DNA of 64,000 nt, taken from assembly GCA_034440635.1 (NCBI GenBank), contig JAOTON010001038.1:4478501-4542500 (forward strand). The letters run 5' to 3'. Positions 57,956 through 64,000 of the stretch are shown here, piece by piece; position 1 is the first letter of the stretch; the number at the start of each line of letters is the position of its first letter. The stretch is from Lepas anatifera. Taxonomy: Eukaryota; Arthropoda; Thecostraca; Lepadidae. The notes under the pieces were generated by a model, which did not search any database, was not told where the DNA came from, and saw only the letters and a list, made by a program, of their open reading frames with translations. The position numbers and the translations under genes were made by a program.

Positions 57956-58028
57956 TAGAACTGCGGGGTATTGACCCCCGTACCTCTCACATTCTAACCG
58001 AGCGCTCTATCACTTGAGCTACAGCCCC
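57956..58028 (-). pseudogene. tRNA-Ala body with AGA (Ser) anticodon
   Basis: Unit 58. The anticodon loop is UUAGAAU, so AGC has become AGA. The acceptor keeps G3-U70 but has G-U pairs at 1-72 and 4-69, and the anticodon stem has a G-G at its top. AlaRS reads G3-U70 rather than the anticodon, so a stable transcript could place Ala at Ser codons; more likely it is a decaying copy of subfamily P. Confidence 0.68.
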
Positions 58029-58556
58029 AATGTATAGTGACGTTTATACAGGTACTTGCAGTGGCGGATCTAGCCAGTAGCTTGAGAGGGAATCAAAGCC
58101 GAAAAGCAAAAAGAAAAAAAAACGTCACGCAGTTGCATATTATCCATCGAATAACTGGACAGTAGCTTAAAGCGACGGGTAAACCCAGTAAGGAAAAAAA
58201 CAGATAAAACCCCACGGAGTGTAAGACTTGGTCTGAAGATGGTCTTGCTTTTGCTATCAAAAGATCACAGACTAAATTTGTGTTCAAAATTAAGAAAATA
58301 ACATTCAATGTTTCAACAAAAGTTGACAGTTCCTGTTTGAAGTTGACGGGCCCGGTTTGAGCACGAAAACCTTTCTTATAAAATCAAAAGAAAGCAGGAC
58401 AAAAAGGAGGTCGACAGCTTTGGGAAGGGCACAAGCGTAATTTTGTCCCAAACTTTTTCGTTCGGGGGAAAGGTCGAATACCCAGAGATCAACCTTTGGT
58501 TTTCAGTAGCATATTACTTTCTTTCAATTTAAATTACTCCTGGAAGATGATAGTTC

Positions 58557-58627
58557 GGCACCGTGGTGTAACGGTTAGCACTCAGGACTCTGAATCCTGC
58601 GATCTGGGTTCAAATCCGGCGGTACCT
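58557..58627 (+). pseudogene. tRNA-Gln (CUG), A4-U69 subfamily, one base deleted
   Basis: Unit 59. Acceptor GGCACCG/CGGTACC as at 40784, but one base is lost in the T stem (AAATCCGG), giving 71 nt. Confidence 0.7.
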
Positions 58628-58836
58628 GTAATTTTATAAGAATGTGGAATGCATTACTCCAAGGAACCTCGTTGAAGATTCATATGAAAGTACGTTTTTC
58701 TTTTGCTGTAGACATATCAAGGGCTAGTTATATGTTTTTCGCAGACGTCACGATCAAATTTTACATAATTATCTTAACACCTTCATATGAGAACAGGCCG
58801 TCAGACTAGTTCCTCACACCTGCTACCTTAAAAAAT

Positions 58837-58909
58837 TGCAGCTGCGGTGTATCGATCCCCGTACCTCTTACATGCTAAGCGAGCGCTCGACCACTTAAGC
58901 TACAGAACC
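58837..58909 (-). pseudogene. tRNA-Ala pseudogene, broken acceptor
   Basis: Unit 59. As 14871. Confidence 0.73.
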
Positions 58910-59431
58910 CATGCACAGTACCGTTTATGCGGGTACTTGCAGTGGCGGATCTAACGAGGTGCTTGGGAGGAAATCAAAGCCGAAAAGCAAAAAAGAAAAT
59001 AAACGTCTCGTGGTTCAATATTGTGCTTCGAATAACTGGACAGTAAATTAAAGGGGCGGGTAAACCCAGTTAGGAAAAAACAGATAAAACCTCACGGGGG
59101 TAAGACTTAATTTGGAGATGGTTTTGCCTTTGCTATCAAACGATAAAAGACTAAATTTGTTTTCGAATTTAAGAAAAAAATTCAATGTTTAAGCAAAAGT
59201 TGACAGATCCTGTTTGAAGTTGGCGGGCCCGGGTAGAGCACGAAAACCTTTCTTATAAAATAAAAAAGCACGACAAAAAGTAGGTCGGCAGCTTTGAGGT
59301 GGCCACAAGCGTAGTTTTGTGCCAAAGTTGTTCGTTCCGGGGAGAGGGCAAATGCCCATAGATCAATCTTTGGTTACAGGAACAGATTAATTTCTTTTAA
59401 TTTACATTACTCCTGGAATATTATATAGTAT

Positions 59432-59503
59432 GGCCCCGTGGTGTAACAGCTAGGACTCAGGACTCTGAATCCTGCGATCCGAGTTCAAATCTCGGCGGGA
59501 CCT
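59432..59503 (+). tRNA. tRNA-Gln (CUG), D-arm variant
   Basis: Unit 60. As 15467; downstream flank is again the TTTAAAGGACGTTAC variant, uninterrupted here. Confidence 0.75.
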
Positions 59504-59713
59504 GACATTTTAGAATAATGTTAAAGGCACTACTCAAAAGAACTTGATTTCAAGTCCAAATGAAACTACGTTTTTCTTTTGCTGTAGATATATCAAGGGC
59601 TATTTATATACGTTTAAAGGACGTTACAATTCAATGTTTAGAATATTAACTGAACACCTTTATATGAGAACAGGCTGTCCAGCCAGTTCTTAACACTCGT
59701 TCCCTCGAAAAAT

Positions 59714-59786
59714 TGGAGCTGCGGGGTATCAATCCCCGTACCTCTCACATGCTAAGCGAGCGCTCTACCACTTGAGCTACAGCCCC
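59714..59786 (-). tRNA. tRNA-Ala (AGC)
   Basis: Unit 60. One T-loop change. Last tRNA gene in the window. Confidence 0.88.
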
Positions 59787-60172
59787 CATGTACAGTACCG
59801 TTTATGTGGGTACTTGCAGTGGCGGATGTAGCCAGTAACTTGAAAGGGAATCAAAGCCGAAAAGCAAAAAAATGTCACGCGGTTAAAGATTTTCCACAAA
59901 CTAACTGGACAGTAGGTTGAGGGGGACAGGTAAACCCCATTAGAAAAAATATAAATAAAACTGCACGGGGTGTAAGACTTGGTCACAAGATGCTCTTGCG
60001 TTTGCTATCAAAAGACCATTGACTAAAAAATCAATATTAAAAAATAAGGTTCAATGTTTACACAGGTGGTGACAGGTCCTATTGAAGTTGACGGGCTCGG
60101 TTGAAGCACGGACACCTTTCTTATAAAATAAGAAGAAAGTGGGACAAAAAGGAGGTCATCAGCTTTGGGGTG

Positions 60173-61297
60173 CCCCGCAGGGGACCAATTTTCATCTGCC
60201 GGACTTGTTGGCACCTGCTGACTGGTCCGGCACATGGATAATTGGGTACGGGATGTGACGACACCCGCGACCCCAGTTGGCAGGATGGGTTTTGCCCTCG
60301 CTTTCGGGCGAGAGGCCAAATCGAAACTGCCATCCTCATCCCTTCTTGGCCCTCCTAACTTCAAATCCCACCCACTCCTTGTTCCTTTTCCTCTTTCGTT
60401 ATTTCCTTGTGTATCCATGCCTTTCCACCCGTATCCTTTCTGTCCACTCCTAAATACCGCTCCTATCCACTGTCCGCGATGTCTAGCCCGGCGTGTCTCC
60501 GTGTGTGGCGGGGATGTGTGCACTCTTGCTCGTCTTGAGTGTGGACATCTCGGTCGCGTGTGGCGCGCGGCTGGGCTGGACAGCGCAGACCGAGCCGCTT
60601 CCTTTTCCAACTCATAACTTCCCAGTTATCCACCTTTTCCCAGTATCATGGGCGTCCTTGCACGTGCCTATGATTCCTGGATGGTCTGGGTGTATGTGGG
60701 CCTCCGGCTCGTGTGGCTGGCGATTGGATCCCTCTAATCGCCGGCCCTGCGGGCCGGGGGCTCGCTTCTCTCGGACCAGCCGGGAATCAGTTGTGACGAG
60801 CAGGTGGTAGTCGCCTGCTCCGATGAGGCCGTGTGGGGGCGCCTGTCTTTTAAGGTGAGCTGCGCACCGACCCGTACCCCGGGATGAAGGAGTCCTGGTA
60901 GCTGAGCTGAGGTAGGCGCTGTGTTCGTTCGTGTGCCTCTAGCAACACTCTACTTTGGTCTGGATTTCCGCAAGGGCGGGGAACTCTTGAGGGCATCGAC
61001 AAGAGTAGCAGCATTGTAAAAGTCTGTCCACCTTTGGTGGGGCTCGGCTGTCCCTCCCTCCCTTGGTGAGGTCCCGATTTCACCCGGGGAGGGAGGGGTG
61101 TCCGTGCCCCGCCCGGGGTCGTCTAGGCTAGGTGCAAGGGGGACCGTCGTCGAGGCAGGGGGGGGTTTGGTGAGTCTCTCTCCCCCTCTGTAACGGCGGC
61201 GTCTCCCCCTGTATAGCCAGCCCGTGCGTCGTCTCGCCTTGTAGCACCCTCGTTGGAAGGGGGGCGCACGTGGCTGGTCGAATCTTATGATCTTTCC
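60173..61297 (+). other. 5' UTR of the APE-type element
   Basis: GC-rich and without a convincing ORF. It starts with a small palindrome, CCCCGCAGGGG. An ATG at 61287 precedes the ORF1 start in another frame and opens a reading frame of about 20 codons. In this class such leaders usually carry an internal promoter; no specific motif is claimed. Confidence 0.6.
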
Positions 61298-62443
61298 ATG
61301 GATTCCTCAAACTCCACAAACCCCCCTCACCACCTCCAGCAGGAGGTAGCCACCTCCCAAAACCCTTCCCAATCGAAGCCATCGCGCCCCCGCGTCCTCC
61401 TCATAAGAGGAGTGAGCTGCTCCCTGTCTCGCCTGTCCCCTTTCCAAAGAAAGGAGGCGTGTGACCGCCTAGGTAAAGTCAGCCGCTGTGACCGCTTGCG
61501 AGATGGAACTCTTGAGGTCGAGTTCCTTGACCACCGTGATGCAGAACGCGCACTGAGCACATCCACCCTTACTTTCACGAAACACGATCAAGGTACAAAG
61601 AAAAATGTCACTGTAAATGTTTGCATCGAAGCGCACAAAACAAAGAACTTTGTCAAAGGAGTGATCAACTGCTTCGACTTGGCCGGAGTTTGTGATGAGG
61701 AGATTGTAGAGGGACTGAGTTGTTTTGGTGTTGTGACAGCGAAAAGGATCAGGATTAAGAAGGCAGGAGAAATGCAAGACACAAACTCAATAATACTTAC
61801 CTTTGATGGAGTCGATCTGCCTGAGTCGGTGACGGTAGGATATGTTAAGGAGAGAGTCAGAGCGTACGTTCCCAATCCAATGCGATGTTTTACGTGCCAC
61901 CGGTACGGACACACTACTTCATCCTGCAGAGGTACCCGAACCTGCGGACGTTGTGGTTCCAAGGAGCACGAGTCGACATCCTGTGACGCTGAAACCCCAT
62001 TCTGTACCAACTGTGGCCAAGGCCAAGTCGCACACGCTGCATATGATCGCAACTGCCCCACTCTTAAAAAAGAAAAAGAAATAATTAACATCAAAGTGAA
62101 GGGGCGTATGAGCTTCCGGGAGGCTCGGGACGCCTACGAGGCCACCCACCCCCGGAAATCATACGCTCAAGCTGTCGGTACCGGGGCCTTGGCCCCTCCC
62201 AGGATGACCCCGGAGGAGGTCATCCGATCCTTGTCAGTGTCGGACTCTGTTCGCCTGGCAGGGAGGATGGGGCTGGTGTTTGCACGCCAGCCCGCCTCTC
62301 CGTCTCCCGAGCCGGAGGCGGCGCCTCCTCCACAACCTCCCTCCTTACGAGGAGGGGGGCGGGAGCGGAGCGACGCTCCTGACTCCATCCCCCGTCCTCG
62401 GCTCCTGCCGGGGTGTGGGGCGGGGCCATGGCCCCACCCCTGA
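61298..62443 (+). CDS. ORF1 nucleocapsid-like protein, frameshifted copy
   Basis: Starts at the ATG in the context TCCATGG; the open frame extends upstream only through a non-ATG codon. The N-terminal half contains two RRM-like or PRE_C2HC-like stretches. Three zinc knuckles follow at about residues 197-253: CX2CX4HX4C, CX2CX3HX4C and CX2CX6HX5C, as in Jockey/I-type ORF1 proteins that package the RNA. After the motif RKSYAQAV comes a Pro-rich tail that ends early at 62443. A second open frame, 62280-62933, carries the expected continuation including DLESWTVVGRGG, so a one-base indel is likely between 62300 and 62440; a run of six G at 62354-62359 is a candidate. Confidence 0.8.
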   Translation: MDSSNSTNPPHHLQQEVATSQNPSQSKPSRPRVLLIRGVSCSLSRLSPFQRKEACDRLGKVSRCDRLRDGTLEVEFLDHRDAERALSTSTLTFTKHDQGTKKNVTVNVCIEAHKTKNFVKGVINCFDLAGVCDEEIVEGLSCFGVVTAKRIRIKKAGEMQDTNSIILTFDGVDLPESVTVGYVKERVRAYVPNPMRCFTCHRYGHTTSSCRGTRTCGRCGSKEHESTSCDAETPFCTNCGQGQVAHAAYDRNCPTLKKEKEIINIKVKGRMSFREARDAYEATHPRKSYAQAVGTGALAPPRMTPEEVIRSLSVSDSVRLAGRMGLVFARQPASPSPEPEAAPPPQPPSLRGGGRERSDAPDSIPRPRLLPGCGAGPWPHP

Positions 62444-62933
62444 GCACCAGCAGGCGGCGCCTGTTGGTCACTCGTCCAGCCACGAGCCCTCGGCCGACTT
62501 AGAGAGCTGGACAGTTGTGGGACGGGGAGGCAAGCATTCCCCCACAGGGAGGCGCCGCCCGCCGTCCCCCATTGAACCACCCGCTGGGGGCGCTGTTCCA
62601 GCGCCTCCGGTTGCATCTGCGCCATCGTCTACAGCAGAGACCGGGCCAACGCCATCGCATCTCCCCTCCCAAACTCCGTCCTCCACAGTGGCTGCTGTGC
62701 GGAGGAATTTTGAGAGCTCTTCACGGGGTAGGTCCCCAGTGAAGCGCCCGGCTGAGAGCCCTCCCGGCCATCCTCAAACTTCGCGTGCCCGAGGAACTTC
62801 ATTGGAGAGTGGACGGGGCCGTGGTCCGGTTCGGAACCGGCTCAGTGGCCCGGGGGCAGGACCAGCTAAGGGTCCACCCGGGGGCTCTGGCCCCCGTGGA
62901 AAGGTTAGACAGACCCGTCGTCGCCCGCAGTAA
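62360..62933 (+). pseudogene. ORF1 C-terminal part in the shifted frame
   Basis: The open frame, continuous from 62280, encodes a Ser/Pro/Gly/Arg-rich tail with ESWTVVGRGG and repeated RGR/RSP motifs, ending with TAA 26 bases before ORF2. It reads as the natural end of ORF1. Programmed frameshifting is possible but no slippery site with structure is evident; mutation or a base-calling error in the G run is simpler. Confidence 0.65.
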
Positions 62934-62959
62934 ATCTTGGCCCGTTCTCTTTTAAATAA

Positions 62960-64000
62960 ATGACACAATTTCTACAATGGAACTGCCGAGGCCTTCGTTC
63001 AAACGTCTCGGACCTGCAGAGCCTCTTATCTGCTTACAATCCATCTGTTGTTTGCCTCCAGGAGACTAAGCTGCGTCCAGGTGGTAAGTTTTCAGTTCGA
63101 CAGTACAATATATTCCGAAAAGACGTATTTAGCACCACAATAGCATACGGTGGAGTGATGTTAGCTGTCCACACATCCATACCATGTCATCAAATTACTT
63201 TAAGAAGTACCTTGCAGGCTGTGGCAGCCCGGGCCGACTTGGGTTTTATGAAGCTGACAGTTTGTTCCATTTACTTACCACCGGGAGGTAACACTGACAT
63301 AAATAATCTGAACAGCCTTGTTGATCAGCTCCCAACCCCTTATATGTTATTGGGCGACTTCAACGCCCACAACGCCGCGTGGGGAGTGGCTGGGGGCCGT
63401 ACGTGTGCTCGAGGTCGAACACTTGAACGCTTTCTCCACCTAAACTCACTATGTCTTTTGAATACCGGTCGCCCCACCCACGTATCTCTTCCATCTGGAA
63501 ATCACTCTGCTATAGACCTTTCAATTTGTACACCGTCTCTCTTAGCCCAGCTCCGGTGGAAATCTCTAGATGACCCACACGGTAGCGACCACTTCCCTAT
63601 TATCATCTCACAAACCCGGACATCCGTCTGCAGAACAAATCTTCCACGATGGAACACACGGCGGGCAGATTGGACTGGCTTTGAGAGTGCGTGTGGTTTG
63701 GTGAACCTCTCCTCTGCGACTTCGGCTACTCAGAGCGTAAGAGACTTTAACAACATGATTTTGGAGGCCGCAGCGACTTTTATACCCATGACGTCTGGCA
63801 AACTCAGGCGAACGCCTGTTCCCTGGTGGAGCCACGAGTGCAAGCAGGCCATTTTAAGTAGAAAGCGGGCTTTTAGAGTTCTTAGGAGGAGTACGACAAC
63901 CACGACCCTTATAGCCTTCAAGCGTGCCCGAGCACTCGCTCGCCGCATTGTGTTAAATGCCAAGCGGAGGTGGTGGTTGGAGTATGTGTGTACCGTGAAT
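62960..64000 (+). CDS. ORF2 polyprotein, APE endonuclease portion (partial)
   Basis: Open for 347 codons from the ATG in TAAATAAATGAC to the window end. The N-terminus is an apurinic/apyrimidinic-type endonuclease: QWNCRGL with Asn8, LQET with Glu35, GDFNAHN with Asp133 and Asn135, and SDHFP at 209-213. These are the catalytic motifs that nick target DNA to prime reverse transcription. The region after about residue 240 (WWSHECKQAI, then a basic stretch) is the usual linker before the RT, which lies outside the window. The opening motif and ORF1 type suggest the I/Jockey group; clade uncertain. Confidence 0.88.
   Translation, partial: MTQFLQWNCRGLRSNVSDLQSLLSAYNPSVVCLQETKLRPGGKFSVRQYNIFRKDVFSTTIAYGGVMLAVHTSIPCHQITLRSTLQAVAARADLGFMKLTVCSIYLPPGGNTDINNLNSLVDQLPTPYMLLGDFNAHNAAWGVAGGRTCARGRTLERFLHLNSLCLLNTGRPTHVSLPSGNHSAIDLSICTPSLLAQLRWKSLDDPHGSDHFPIIISQTRTSVCRTNLPRWNTRRADWTGFESACGLVNLSSATSATQSVRDFNNMILEAAATFIPMTSGKLRRTPVPWWSHECKQAILSRKRAFRVLRRSTTTTTLIAFKRARALARRIVLNAKRRWWLEYVCTVN

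Larger units (their letters stand above)
56126..60172. repeat. tRNA-Gln / tRNA-Ala array, continuation
   Basis: The interrupted unit resumes with AATTAAATGTTTAG, then further units follow with Gln genes at 56801, 57672, 58557 and 59432. Similarity stops inside a spacer at about 60172 where the next element begins, so the true right edge of the array is not visible. Confidence 0.95.
60173..64000 (+). mobile_element. APE-type non-LTR retrotransposon, 5' part
   Basis: Array sequence stops after CAGCTTTGGGGTG and a GC-rich leader begins. The element has a 5' UTR of about 1.1 kb, ORF1 with zinc knuckles, and ORF2 starting with an APE endonuclease, the layout of Jockey/I-group elements. The RT part, the 3' end and the far flank are outside the window. 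Full-length at the 5' end, hence probably not a truncated copy. Confidence 0.85.

Noticed and set aside
2262..60172. CRISPR array
   Set aside because: Repeats are units of about 870 bp with tRNA genes, with no short repeat-spacer pattern, and the context is eukaryotic.
60023..60610. 195-codon minus-strand ORF
   Set aside because: Spans the junction between the array spacer and the 5' UTR of the APE-type element, so it is accidental and has no motif.

Overview
The window looks like nuclear DNA of an animal, most likely an arthropod and possibly a tick or other chelicerate. The Ala tRNA genes have the arthropod/nematode-style T-loop AUCGAUA. There is a tRNA-headed SINE-like repeat, and two different non-LTR retrotransposons sit in the sequence. 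The species assignment is inference.

Layout. (1) 1-2261: unique non-coding flank with a (GT)26 microsatellite, a SINE-like repeat on the minus strand and three 21-bp repeats. (2) 2262-51453 and 56126-60172: one large tandem array of units of about 870 bp. Each unit carries a plus-strand tRNA-Gln gene and, about 195 bp further on, a minus-strand tRNA-Ala gene pointing towards it; a spacer of about 525 bp separates each Ala gene from the next Gln gene. Reading by eye I count 60 Gln-type and 60 Ala-type genes. Most intact copies have Pol III boxes and a T-run terminator, so they look usable. Others form recognisable degenerate subfamilies that recur in the same order as higher-order repeats, and a few have altered anticodons: CUC, CUA (reads UAG), UUG, and AGA in an Ala body. 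A non-coding element of about 856 bp with inverted termini sits in the first spacer. (3) 51454-56125: an element inserted cleanly into the spacer between a tRNA-Gln and a tRNA-Ala gene. It has one 1391-codon ORF encoding a cysteine-rich N-terminus, a reverse transcriptase (YLDD), a CCHC plus PD-type endonuclease region, and a complete ubiquitin-specific protease with Cys and His boxes and two CxxC pairs. (4) 60173-64000: the 5' part of a second, APE-type non-LTR element that interrupts the last visible unit and runs off the window.

The most notable item is the RT-endonuclease-deubiquitinase element and its lodging in a tRNA gene array, a situation formally like R2 in rDNA. RLE-type non-LTR elements with Ulp1-like or OTU-like cysteine proteases are known; a full USP (peptidase C19) domain in that position is one I do not recognise from described elements. 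Its 5' junction carries repeated copies of the target sequence, which suggests target-primed insertion with template slippage. Small ORFs over the array are shadows of tRNA and spacer sequence and are not annotated.
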